From Variovorax ginsengisoli (GTDB lineage Bacteria; Pseudomonadota; Gammaproteobacteria; Burkholderiales; Burkholderiaceae_C): a stretch of 64,000 nucleotides of DNA. Position 1 is the first letter of the stretch. Every line of letters begins with the position of its first letter. The stretch spans positions 62,001 through 126,000 of the forward strand of contig NZ_JAUSRO010000002.1 of assembly GCF_030811835.1 (NCBI RefSeq). Direction: 5' to 3'. Made by a program: the position numbers and the translations under genes. Of this stretch, positions 7,322 to 20,965 are shown piece after piece. The notes below the pieces were generated by a model. That model saw nothing but the letters and a program-made list of their open reading frames with translations. It did not search any database and was not told the DNA's origin.

Positions 7322-9892
7322 TCAGGCATCCACGGCCCGCAGCGCGGCGCCCAGTGCGCGCACCTCGTCGGCGGTGTCCACGTCGAGCGCGCGGCGCGCA
7401 AGGTCTTGCAACTCGGCCAGCGAATGGCGGCGCAGCAGCGCCTTGACGGTGCTGATGTCACTGGTGCTCATGCTCAGCTCGTCCACGCCCAGGCCCACCA
7501 GCAGCGCGGCACCCAGAGGCTCGCCTGCCAGGCCACCGCACACGCCGACCCAGCGGCCATGCTGGCGTGCGCCGGCCACCGTGCGCTCGACCAGGCGCAG
7601 CACCGAGGGGTGCAGGCTCTCGGCCATGCCGGCAAGCTCGGGATGCTGCCGGTCCACGGCCAGCGTGTACTGGGTCAGGTCGTTGGTGCCGATGGAGAAA
7701 AAGTCCACGTGCGCGGCCAGCCGGTCGGCCAGCAGCGCGGCCGAAGGCACCTCGATCATGATGCCTACCGGCACGGCGGGCGCGTCGAGTTCGGCGCGGA
7801 CGGTCTCCATGCGCGCGCGCAGGGTGAGCACCTCTTCCACGGTGCTGATCATCGGGAACATGATCTGGATCGGGCCGTGCTTGGCCGCGCGGTACAGCGC
7901 GCGCAACTGCGGCACGAGCAGGTCGTCGCGGCGCAAGGCCAGCCGCGCGCCGCGCACGCCGAGGAAGGGGTTTTCCTCGACCGGCAGGTCCAGGTGGGGC
8001 ACCTTCTTGTCGCCGCCGATGTCCAGCGTGCGCACCACCAGTGGCAGGCCGTGCAGGGCTTCGACCATGGCGCGGTAGGCCTGGTACTGGTCTTCCTCGT
8101 CGGGCACGGTGTCGCGTTCGAGGAAGAGGAACTCGGTGCGCATCAGGCCCACGCCTTCGGCCCCTGCTTCCAGTGCCTTGACGGCCTGGTCGGCACGGTT
8201 GACATTGGCCGCGATTTCCACCGTGTGGCCATCGGTGGTGGTCGCGGGCAACTGGCGCGAGCGGGCTTCTTCTTCCTGCAGGCGGGCCAGTCGGGCAATG
8301 TGCGTGCGTGCCTCGACCAGTGCGATTTCGCTGGGCGCTACGTACAGGCGACCGCGATAGCCGTCGAGGATGGCGACGGTGCCGGCCAGGCTGGGCGTGC
8401 CCGCGGGCGCGTGGCCGGCCGAGCTCTCGGCGCCGGTCGGCAGCACGGCCGGACCGGCGGCGACCACGGCGGGCAGGCCCAGCGCGCGCGCCAGGATCGC
8501 GGTATGGGCGGTCGGGCCGCCGCGTGCCGTGCAGAAGCCACGCACGCGGGCGGGGTCGACCTGCGCGGCCATCGATGGAGAAATATCGTCTGCCAGCAGG
8601 ATGGCGTCGTCGGGCCAGGCGGGCGCGGCCGCGCTGTCGTCCTGGCCGCGGCCCAGCAGGTGGCGCAGCACGCGTTCGCCCACGTCCTGCAGGTCGGCCG
8701 CGCGGGCGGCCAGGGTGGCATCGGCCAGCGCGCGCTGCGCGGTCACGCGTTCGGCCATGGCGTGGCGCCAGGCCCAGGCCGCACCGTGCTGCTGCACGAC
8801 GCTGCGGCTGACGGCCTGCAGCAGCTCAGCGTCCTGCAGCAGGCCCTGGTGCGCCGTGAAGATGGCGGCCTGTTCCTGACGGCCGCCGGCACGGGCTTCG
8901 TCGGCGAGCGCGTGCAACTGGTCCAGCGCCGCGGTCAAGGCGTGGTCCAGCGCGGCAGCTTCGGCCGCGACAGAGGTGAAACGGTCTTCGACTTCCAGCG
9001 CCGTATCGCCGACATGCACCAGCGTGCCCACCACCAGCCCGGGGCTGGCGGCGATGCCGGTGATGGTGTGGCGCGCGGCGGGTTGCCAGTCGCCGAGCGC
9101 GCGGCCCAACCCTTGAGCCTGCGCCTGGCGCGCTGCCGACAGCTCGGTCTGGCGGCTCTCCTCATCACCCAGGCGGGCGATCGTGGCCGACAGGGTGGAC
9201 AGCGCCGCGGCGGCATCGCTGCCCTGTGCCGACAGGCGCAACTGAGCGCCGCGGGCGGCACCCAGGCTCAACAGTGCGGCCACGCTCTTGGCATCGGCCA
9301 CCGTGTCGCCGCAGCGCACGTGCACGCGGGACTGGAAGCGGCCGGCCACACGCGCCCATTCGCCTGCCGGGCGGGCATGCAGGCCGCTCGGGTAATTGAG
9401 CGACAGCTCGCGGCCCAGCGGAAAGTCTTCCAGCGCGGCAGCGCCGCCGTTGGACTCGGCCGGGCCATCGGCGAGCAGTGCGCCAATGATGTCCTGTGCG
9501 TTGGTGGTGGTGGCCAGGCGCTGCATGAGCGCGCTGTCGCGCATCACGCGGGTCAGGCGGCGCAGCACCTGCAGGTGGCCGTCCGAGGCGGCGGCGATGG
9601 CCACGACCAGGCGGGCCTGCTTGGCATCGTCGCCCCAGCGCACGCCCGCAGGCACCTGCAGCACGGCCAGGCCGGTGCGCAGCACCAGGTGCTTGTCTTC
9701 CACCATGCCGTGAGGGATGGCCAAACCCTCGCCCAGGAAGGTATTGGCCGCCTTCTCGCGCTGCAGCATGCTGTCGACGTAGGCCGGATGGATGTGGCCA
9801 GCCTCGGCCAGCAAGGCGCCTGCCGCACGCACGGCATCTTCTCGGTTGTGGGGTGCCGCGCCCAGGCGGACTTCGACCGGAATGGTGGACAT
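7322..9892 (-). CDS. fruB: Fused fructose PTS phosphotransferase IIA-HPr-enzyme I (multiphosphoryl transfer protein)
   Basis: One 856-residue cytoplasmic protein carries the whole phosphorelay from phosphoenolpyruvate to FruA. Order: IIA-Fru (about 1-145, phospho-His61 in AIPHG), HPr (about 158-245, His172 in GLHARPAG), enzyme I (about 265-856, His463 in GPTAHTAIL, plus a PEP-binding TIM barrel with GIMIEVPSAAL and GVCGGLAGEP). Two ATGs lie close together; I chose the one at 9892 because AGGAG sits 8 bases before it, against only 2 before the ATG at 9898. First gene of the operon, directly downstream of the FruR-like operator. Such fusions replace the separate FruB and PtsI of Escherichia coli. 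Confidence 0.93.
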   Translation of the reverse strand: MSTIPVEVRLGAAPHNREDAVRAAGALLAEAGHIHPAYVDSMLQREKAANTFLGEGLAIPHGMVEDKHLVLRTGLAVLQVPAGVRWGDDAKQARLVVAIAAASDGHLQVLRRLTRVMRDSALMQRLATTTNAQDIIGALLADGPAESNGGAAALEDFPLGRELSLNYPSGLHARPAGEWARVAGRFQSRVHVRCGDTVADAKSVAALLSLGAARGAQLRLSAQGSDAAAALSTLSATIARLGDEESRQTELSAARQAQAQGLGRALGDWQPAARHTITGIAASPGLVVGTLVHVGDTALEVEDRFTSVAAEAAALDHALTAALDQLHALADEARAGGRQEQAAIFTAHQGLLQDAELLQAVSRSVVQQHGAAWAWRHAMAERVTAQRALADATLAARAADLQDVGERVLRHLLGRGQDDSAAAPAWPDDAILLADDISPSMAAQVDPARVRGFCTARGGPTAHTAILARALGLPAVVAAGPAVLPTGAESSAGHAPAGTPSLAGTVAILDGYRGRLYVAPSEIALVEARTHIARLARLQEEEARSRQLPATTTDGHTVEIAANVNRADQAVKALEAGAEGVGLMRTEFLFLERDTVPDEEDQYQAYRAMVEALHGLPLVVRTLDIGGDKKVPHLDLPVEENPFLGVRGARLALRRDDLLVPQLRALYRAAKHGPIQIMFPMISTVEEVLTLRARMETVRAELDAPAVPVGIMIEVPSAALLADRLAAHVDFFSIGTNDLTQYTLAVDRQHPELAGMAESLHPSVLRLVERTVAGARQHGRWVGVCGGLAGEPLGAALLVGLGVDELSMSTSDISTVKALLRRHSLAELQDLARRALDVDTADEVRALGAALRAVDA

Positions 9893-9910
9893 GGTCATGT
9901 CTCCTGCAAA

Positions 9911-9928
9911 TTTGGTATCGATTCCAAA
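9911..9928. promoter_or_regulatory. Putative FruR operator for fruBKA
   Basis: TTTGGTATCGATTCCAAA is an 18-bp palindrome with one mismatched pair and a central CG, the usual architecture of LacI-family operators. It spans the likely transcription start of fruBKA, directly after the -10 box, so a bound repressor would block initiation. The divergent fruR gene is the obvious source. The remainder of the 334-base fruB-fruR gap holds the promoter and no gene. Confidence 0.75.
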
Positions 9929-9932
9929 GCCG

Positions 9933-9962
9933 ATTATGAAATGCGCGGTGTGCCCACGGCAA
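9933..9962 (-). promoter_or_regulatory. Sigma-70-type promoter of fruBKA
   Basis: Read on the minus strand, TTGCCG (9957-9962) and CATAAT (9933-9938) are separated by 18 bases. The -10 box abuts the operator, giving a 5' leader of about 35 bases before the fruB ATG. Confidence 0.6.
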
Positions 9963-10226
9963 CCCTGGATGCTGCTTGTCGTCTGAAAATTAAGGGAATA
10001 CCCTAATGAAATAACAGGAAGATTTGCCTAGATCTTTGCGTTTTCACGCAACACCCGTCGGTGTCACAGCCGATCGCTGCGCGCCCGGTCTTGGGCCGTC
10101 TGCAGCCGCTATCGACGAATTTTTTGAAATCGTTACCATCTATGGTGCTGCGGCGGTGTTGCGAACCGCAGGGGCATGCCGCCCGAGCGCAGCACGTGCA
10201 GAGTCGCTTTTTCAGGAGCTTCCACA

Positions 10227-11231
10227 TTGGCCAGCATCAAGGACGTCGCGCAGCGCGCGGGCGTATCGACCACCACCGTCTCGCGGGTGCTCAGCACGCC
10301 GCAGGCTGTGCGTGCCGCGCTGCGCACGCGAGTCGAGCAGGCGATCGCCGAACTGGCCTATCGGCCCAACCTGGCCGCCCGCCGGTTGCGCCAACGCCGG
10401 GCTTCGCTGGTCGGGCTGATCGTGTCGGACATCCGCAGCCCTTTCTTTACCGATGTGGGCCGCGCCGTGGAAGACGTTGCCTACCGCCACGGCCTGCGCC
10501 TCATCCTGTGCAACAGCGACGAGAACCCGGCCAAGGAGCAGTCCTACCTCGAGCTGATGGCCGATGAGCAGGCCAGCGGCGTGATCCTCTCGCCCACCAT
10601 GCAGGGACTGCAGCAGTTGCGCCCCGAGGCCTGGCCGTTCCCGCTGGTGCTGGTGGACCGTGCGCTCGAGAACACGCGGGTCGACCGCGTCGTGCTGGAC
10701 AACCAGGCGGCGGCGCGCCGTGCCACCGAACACCTGCTGCAATCGGGCTACCGCCGCATCGTCCTGCTGGCGGGTGCCCACAGCACCACCGGCCAGCAGC
10801 GCCACGCGGGCCATGTCCAGGCGCTGGCAGCGGCGGGCCTCACGCCCCGGCCCGTGTGGGTCGAGCCCACGCACCGCGCGGGCGTCCAGGCTGCGGCCGA
10901 CGTGCTGGCGGGGCCCGATCGGCCCGACGCCCTGCTGGTCACCAACGGCGTTCTCCTGCTCGGTGCGCTGCAGGCGATCCAGGCTGCGGGCCTGCGCACG
11001 CCGCACGACATCGGCCTGGCCGGTTTCGACAACAACGACTGGACGGCGCTGCCCGCGCTCGACGTGACCACCGTGGCCCAGCCGACCTACGACATCGGGC
11101 GTACCGCCGCCGAACTGCTGCTGCAACGCATGCAGGACGCCACGCGCCCCGTGCGCCAGGTGGTGCTGGAAGGCGCGCTGGTGGTGCGTGGCTCCAGCGT
11201 CAGGTCGGCGCCTGCGCCAACGCTGCCTTGA
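10227..11231 (+). CDS. fruR: LacI-family transcriptional regulator, probable fructose repressor
   Basis: DNA-binding repressor of 334 residues. It has an N-terminal helix-turn-helix (SIKDVAQRAGVSTTTVSRVL, about 3-22), a hinge helix (NLAARRLRQRR) that would insert into a central CG step, and a periplasmic-binding-protein-like ligand domain (GLIVSDIRSPFFTDVG onward). The start is TTG at 10227: AGGAG lies 8 bases before it and homologues begin MASIKDVA; the upstream in-frame ATG at 10176 would add 17 unlike residues. It is divergent from fruBKA and very probably represses it, with fructose 1-phosphate or a related sugar phosphate as inducer. The ligand is inference. Confidence 0.88.
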   Translation: MASIKDVAQRAGVSTTTVSRVLSTPQAVRAALRTRVEQAIAELAYRPNLAARRLRQRRASLVGLIVSDIRSPFFTDVGRAVEDVAYRHGLRLILCNSDENPAKEQSYLELMADEQASGVILSPTMQGLQQLRPEAWPFPLVLVDRALENTRVDRVVLDNQAAARRATEHLLQSGYRRIVLLAGAHSTTGQQRHAGHVQALAAAGLTPRPVWVEPTHRAGVQAAADVLAGPDRPDALLVTNGVLLLGALQAIQAAGLRTPHDIGLAGFDNNDWTALPALDVTTVAQPTYDIGRTAAELLLQRMQDATRPVRQVVLEGALVVRGSSVRSAPAPTLP

Positions 11232-11328
11232 CGGCCTGAACGACGAACCACGCCGCAACCGGCAGGTTCGGGCCTCGCTCGCTAAGATCACGGTTTTCTC
11301 TTGAGGAAAGGCCCGAGCGGCCCTTTGG

Positions 11329-11823
11329 ATGACCATGTGCGGTGCCGAACTCCATCCCCTGTCCGACAGTGTCCAGCGCGTCGCACGCGCCTTGCGGGAC
11401 GCCGACCATCCCCATGCCCCGCAGATGCTCGACGACGCCGCACGCACGGCGCAGCAGGCGGCCGATGCGCTGGGCGTGGCGGTCGGACAGATCGCCAAGA
11501 GCATCATCTTCCGGCGCAAGAGCGACGATGTGGCGGTACTGGTGGTCACGTCGGGCGACAAGCGGGTCGACGAAAAGAAGGTGGAGGCCCTCGTGGGCAA
11601 GCTCGGGCGTGCCGATGCAGCCTTCGTCAAGGCCACCACCGGGTTTTCCATCGGCGGTGTCTCGCCTTTTGCGCACCTCGTGCCCAGTGTCACGCTGATC
11701 GATCGCGAGCTCTTTCGCTTCGACGAGGTCTGGGCGGCAGCGGGTCATCCGCACGCGGTGGTGCGCCTGCGTCCTGCCGACCTCGAACGGCTGACCGGCG
11801 CGCCGGTGGCCGACGTGGTGTGA
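11329..11823 (+). CDS. YbaK/EbsC-family aminoacyl-tRNA deacylase
   Basis: The 164-residue protein has the YbaK fold, whose members hydrolyse mischarged tRNAs such as Cys-tRNA(Pro) or Ala-tRNA(Pro). Visible family features are the lysine in GQIAKSIIFR, which lies where the conserved catalytic Lys is found, the strand VAVLVVTSGDKRVD, and GFSIGGVSPFAH, the conserved Gly-rich loop. A -10-like TAAGAT at 11283-11288 lies upstream. Its stop overlaps the GTG start of the next gene by 3 bases, so three small genes here are likely one operon. Exact tRNA specificity cannot be read from the sequence. Confidence 0.85.
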   Translation: MTMCGAELHPLSDSVQRVARALRDADHPHAPQMLDDAARTAQQAADALGVAVGQIAKSIIFRRKSDDVAVLVVTSGDKRVDEKKVEALVGKLGRADAAFVKATTGFSIGGVSPFAHLVPSVTLIDRELFRFDEVWAAAGHPHAVVRLRPADLERLTGAPVADVV

Positions 11824-12092
11824 ACGCCGATCCGCTCGCCGTGCTGGCCGGGCGCGCCGTGGCGGCCCAGGGGCTCGCGCACGACCTGCCGTCGCCCTGT
11901 GTCTCGGTCTGCCGCATGGACACCGCGCAAGGCTTCTGCACCGGCTGTCTGCGCACCCTGGACGAGATCGCCGGCTGGGGCCATACCGACGACACCACAC
12001 GCCGCCGCATCTGGCGCGCCATCGAACTGCGCGCGCGCACCGGGCTCTGGGGCGACGGTCCCACCGGCCCGGGCGAAGGAGCCTCTGCATGA
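11820..12092 (+). CDS. DUF1289 family small Cys-rich protein
   Basis: A 90-residue protein with the DUF1289 cysteine pattern SPCVSVCRMDTAQGFCTGC followed by LRTLDEIAGW, which resembles a small metal-binding site of four cysteines. Function of the family is unknown. The GTG start at 11820 overlaps the preceding stop codon (GTGTGA) and its own stop overlaps the next start (ATGA), a strong sign of translational coupling across all three genes. Confidence 0.85.
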   Translation: MNADPLAVLAGRAVAAQGLAHDLPSPCVSVCRMDTAQGFCTGCLRTLDEIAGWGHTDDTTRRRIWRAIELRARTGLWGDGPTGPGEGASA

Positions 12093-12745
12093 AGCACATC
12101 ACCTTCCATCTCGACTTCATTTCCCCGTACGCCTACCTGGCCTTCGAGCACCTGCCCGAAGCGCTGCAGGGCTTGAGCTACAGCGTGCGTTACCAGCCGG
12201 TGCTGCTGGGCGCGATCGTGCAGCACCACGGCCAGCTCGCGCCCGCGCAGATCCCGGCCAAGCGGGCCTGGACCTATCGCCATGTGCTGTGGCTGGGCCA
12301 TGCGCATGGCATTCCGATCGACCTGCCTGCCTCGCATCCCTATGACCCGTTGCCGCACCTGCGCCTGGCGCTGGCGACCACGCACGACGGTGCGATCAAC
12401 CGCCATGTGGCCGAGCTCATCTTCCGCGACGTCTGGCGTGGTGGTGCCGAAGCGACCGACGCGGCGCGGCTGGCGGCACTGTCCGCCCGGCTGCCGCAGG
12501 TGCGCGACGGCCATGGCGATGCGGCCCGTGCGCAGTTGAGGGCCAACACCGAACAGGCCATTGCTGCAGGGGTGTTCGGCGTGCCGGCCTTCGAATTCGA
12601 CGGCCGGTTGTTCTGGGGCTTTGACGGCTTGGCCATGCTGCGCGCGGCACTCGAAAACGATGCCTGGTTCGATGGGCCGCAATGGGACGAGGCCGATCGC
12701 CGGCCTTCGCTGCTGCGCAGCAATCGCCCAATTCCTGCATCCTGA
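12089..12745 (+). CDS. 2-hydroxychromene-2-carboxylate isomerase/DsbA-like thioredoxin-fold protein
   Basis: The 218-residue protein belongs to the glutathione-transferase kappa-like DsbA superfamily. FHLDFISPYAYLAFEHL at the N-terminus has Ser in the place of the DsbA CxxC, typical of NahD-type isomerases, and GVFGVPAFEFDGRLFWG carries the conserved cis-Pro loop. NahD acts in naphthalene degradation with glutathione as cofactor, but no aromatic-degradation genes lie nearby, so the true substrate is open. It starts within the stop of the DUF1289 gene. Confidence 0.85.
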   Translation: MKHITFHLDFISPYAYLAFEHLPEALQGLSYSVRYQPVLLGAIVQHHGQLAPAQIPAKRAWTYRHVLWLGHAHGIPIDLPASHPYDPLPHLRLALATTHDGAINRHVAELIFRDVWRGGAEATDAARLAALSARLPQVRDGHGDAARAQLRANTEQAIAAGVFGVPAFEFDGRLFWGFDGLAMLRAALENDAWFDGPQWDEADRRPSLLRSNRPIPAS

Positions 12746-12875
12746 AACGCGCTGCGCGGGTTTCACCCTAAACCGTCAGCGAAGGTTCAGTTTGGCGCAA
12801 GGCTCGGGTCAGTCGCCACTCCAAGAATGGGTCACGGTTCCTGGCAGGGGCCGCAATATTCTTAGGAGACAAGCA

Positions 12876-14570
12876 ATGGCAGCCACGTTAGATTCCCGCG
12901 GCCTACCGCACCCGGCGCCTCGGCCCATGTCCAATGAGGAGAGGAAGGTCATCTTCGCCTCCTCGCTGGGCACCGTGTTCGAGTGGTACGACTTCTACCT
13001 CTACGGTTCGCTGGCGGCGATCATCGCGCGCCAGTTCTTCAGCGGTCTGGATGCGGGCGCCGCCTTCATCTTCGCGCTGCTGGCCTTCGCGGCCGGCTTC
13101 CTGGTGCGGCCCTTCGGCGCCATCGTGTTCGGCCGCCTGGGCGACATGATCGGCCGCAAGTACACCTTCCTGGTCACCATCCTGATCATGGGCCTGTCGA
13201 CCTTCATTGTCGGCCTGCTGCCCAGCTACGCCACCATCGGTGTCGCCGCCCCCGTCATCCTGATCGCACTGCGCATGCTGCAGGGCCTGGCGCTCGGCGG
13301 CGAGTACGGCGGTGCCGCCACCTACGTCGCGGAACACGCGCCGCACGGCAAGCGCGGCGCCTACACCTCGTGGATCCAGACGACGGCCACGCTGGGTCTC
13401 TTCCTGAGCCTGCTGGTCATCCTGGGCGTGCGGCTGGCGGTGGGGGAAGCAGCCTTCGCCGACTGGGCCTGGCGCATTCCTTTCCTCGTCTCGATCCTGC
13501 TGCTCGGCGTGTCGGTGTGGATCCGCCTGTCGCTGTCGGAGTCGCCGGCCTTCCAGAAGATGAAGGCCGAGGGCAAGACCTCGAAGGCCCCGCTGTCCGA
13601 GTCCTTCGGCGAGTGGAAGAACCTGAAGATCGTCATACTGGCGCTGGTCGGCCTGACCGCCGGCCAAGCCGTGGTCTGGTACACAGGCCAGTTCTATGCG
13701 CTGTTCTTCCTCACGGCCCAACTGAAGGTCGACGCAACCGCCGCCAACCTGATGATCGCTGCGGCCCTGCTGCTGGGCACGCCGTTCTTCGTCGTGTTCG
13801 GTATGCTGTCCGACAAGATCGGCCGCAAGCCCATCATCATGGCCGGTTGCCTGCTGGCGGTGGTCACCTACTTCCCGGTTTTCAAGATGATCACCGAGGC
13901 CGCCAACCCCGACCTGGCGCGCGCGCAGGCCACGGCCGGCGTGACGGTCACGGCCGACCCGGCCAGCTGCTCCTTCCAGGGCAACCCGGTGGCCCGCGAG
14001 ATCGACTTCAGCAGCTCCTGCGACATCGCCAAGCGCTACCTCGTGCAGAACTCGGTGAGCTATGAAAACGTGGCCGGTCCGGCGGGCTCGCCCGCGGTGG
14101 TGAAGATTGGCGACAAGACGGTGTCGGCGCCCACGGGCAACGTCGTCAACCTGAAGTTCGACGAGGCGTCGGCCAAGTCCATTGCGGCCTTCAAGAAGGA
14201 AGTCGGCGACGATCTGAAGATCGCCGGCTACCCGGCCAAGGCCGACCCGGCCAAGATGAACAAGGTGCTGACCGTGGCGCTGCTGTTCTGGCTGGTGCTG
14301 CTCGTGACCATGGTCTATGGCCCCATCGCCGCCATGCTGGTCGAGATGTTCCCCACGCGCATCCGCTACACCTCGATGAGCCTGCCGTACCACATCGGCA
14401 ACGGCTGGTTCGGCGGCCTGCTGCCCACCACCGCCTTCGCCATCGTGGCGAGCACCGGCAACATGTACAACGGCCTCTGGTATCCGATCATCATCGCGGG
14501 CGTCACGCTCGTCATCGGCACGATCTTCATCAAGGAAACGAAGGACGTGGACATCTACGCCAATGACTGA
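12876..14570 (+). CDS. MFS transporter, metabolite:H+ symporter (MHS) type, with large central insert
   Basis: Inner-membrane permease of 564 residues related to the ProP/ShiA/KgtP group. Signs are SLGTVFEWYDFYLYGSLA in TM1, the loop motif GRLGDMIGRKYTFL between TM2 and TM3, and RMLQGLALGGEYGGAATYVAEH in the TM4-5 region (RMLQGLALGGEYGG). Between about residues 345 and 465 there is an insert of roughly 115 residues, Lys-rich and hydrophilic, with two cysteines (365 and 382) that could form a disulfide. Start fixed by AGGAGA at 12864-12869, six bases before the ATG. The substrate (likely an organic acid) is not known. A terminator follows at 14715. Confidence 0.85.
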   Translation: MAATLDSRGLPHPAPRPMSNEERKVIFASSLGTVFEWYDFYLYGSLAAIIARQFFSGLDAGAAFIFALLAFAAGFLVRPFGAIVFGRLGDMIGRKYTFLVTILIMGLSTFIVGLLPSYATIGVAAPVILIALRMLQGLALGGEYGGAATYVAEHAPHGKRGAYTSWIQTTATLGLFLSLLVILGVRLAVGEAAFADWAWRIPFLVSILLLGVSVWIRLSLSESPAFQKMKAEGKTSKAPLSESFGEWKNLKIVILALVGLTAGQAVVWYTGQFYALFFLTAQLKVDATAANLMIAAALLLGTPFFVVFGMLSDKIGRKPIIMAGCLLAVVTYFPVFKMITEAANPDLARAQATAGVTVTADPASCSFQGNPVAREIDFSSSCDIAKRYLVQNSVSYENVAGPAGSPAVVKIGDKTVSAPTGNVVNLKFDEASAKSIAAFKKEVGDDLKIAGYPAKADPAKMNKVLTVALLFWLVLLVTMVYGPIAAMLVEMFPTRIRYTSMSLPYHIGNGWFGGLLPTTAFAIVASTGNMYNGLWYPIIIAGVTLVIGTIFIKETKDVDIYAND

Positions 14571-14575
14571 GCATT

Positions 14576-14668
14576 CCCCCAGGCTTGCTCGCTTCGCGTA
14601 GCCGCCCGCCCACCCCTTGCAGGGGGCAACACCAACGACCCGGCGAAGCCGGTTCCGCGGTGTTTCCC
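14576..14668. repeat. Probable dispersed intergenic repeat of Comamonadaceae type
   Basis: The stretch after the MHS transporter has nested short palindromes: CCCCTTGCAGGGG at 14613-14625 and CCGGCGAAGCCGG at 14640-14652, the latter followed by TTCCGCGGTGTTT. I recall closely similar intergenic elements in many copies in Variovorax and Acidovorax genomes; only one copy lies here, so the repeat claim rests on memory. Confidence 0.45.
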
Positions 14669-14714
14669 TGAACGACTGGGTGCCGCTGAAGAGGGGGGTG
14701 CCGTTGAACAAAGG

Positions 14715-14748
14715 GGCTTCATGCGCCGAGGCTGCATGAGGCCTTTTT
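14715..14748 (+). terminator. Rho-independent terminator after the MHS transporter
   Basis: GGCTTCATGC and GCATGAGGCC pair over 10 bp (one G-T pair) around a 9-base loop and are followed directly by TTTTT. It would end transcripts from the transporter gene before the small membrane protein at 14797. Confidence 0.75.
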
Positions 14749-14796
14749 CTTGAGCCGCTTTGCTTTTATTTATTTACAACCAGGAGACTCCCCGCC

Positions 14797-14955
14797 ATGT
14801 GGAAAATCGTCGTCGGCTTCGTCATCTTTGCTGCGCTCGCCTTGTTCGTGATCATGAAAGCCGGCGACAAGGTCGACATGTCGGGCGAAAAGCATGGGTC
14901 GGATGCGCTGCACGCGCCTGAACCGGCCGCCTCGGCTGCCAGCGCGCCGAAATAA
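14797..14955 (+). CDS. Small single-pass membrane protein, function unknown
   Basis: A 52-residue ORF, MWKIVVGFVIFAALALFVI as one membrane helix at the extreme N-terminus, then a short hydrophilic Ala/Pro/Glu-rich tail. A good ribosome-binding site (CAGGAGA at 14781-14787) lies 9 bases before the ATG, and the gene sits between a terminator and uvrA with no overlapping better frame. I know similar short proteins from related genomes but no function. Confidence 0.65.
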   Translation: MWKIVVGFVIFAALALFVIMKAGDKVDMSGEKHGSDALHAPEPAASAASAPK

Positions 14956-15085
14956 AACGCAGGGCCCAGCGCCCCGGTCACTTGTTCTGGCACGGCGCGG
15001 TGGCTGACACGCGGCCGCGCAAGACCCTGCCATGGCGCCGCCATGTGCCCGTCCCTAGAATGTCTGCCCCACCCCCAAGGCACGC

Positions 15086-20794
<5,709 letters not shown>

Positions 20795-20874
20795 AGGCAC
20801 GGCGGATGGGGGCGCGGTGTCAGGGTGAGGCGCGGCCGTTTCACTGCTGCATGCTGACTGCGACCTGACGCCAA

Positions 20875-20897
20875 GGTGACTGCCGAGGGCAGTCACC
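20875..20897. terminator. 10-bp perfect inverted repeat between uvrA and the Bug-protein gene
   Basis: GGTGACTGCC-GAG-GGCAGTCACC is a perfect 10-bp stem with a 3-base loop, 80 bases after uvrA and 69 before the next start codon. No T tract follows. It could be a terminator without a U run, or an operator for the binding-protein gene. Confidence 0.45.
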
Positions 20898-20965
20898 GAT
20901 TGTGCGAGGGCGTTTCGCTCGGCCCAATGGGGTTTTCAAGCCATTCCCCAGGAAACCCACGCTCC

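Noticed and set aside
6563..10006. 1147-codon plus-strand frame opposite fruK and fruB
   Set aside because: Low-complexity Gly/His/Gln-rich translation without motifs; the minus-strand PTS genes fully explain the region.
9988..10006. Second operator TTAAGGG-AATA-CCCTAA near fruB
   Set aside because: Only four central base pairs match once aligned symmetrically; too weak beside the clear palindrome at 9911.
15000..15085. LexA (SOS) box upstream of uvrA
   Set aside because: No CTGT-N8-ACAG-like palindrome is visible between the small gene and the uvrA start.
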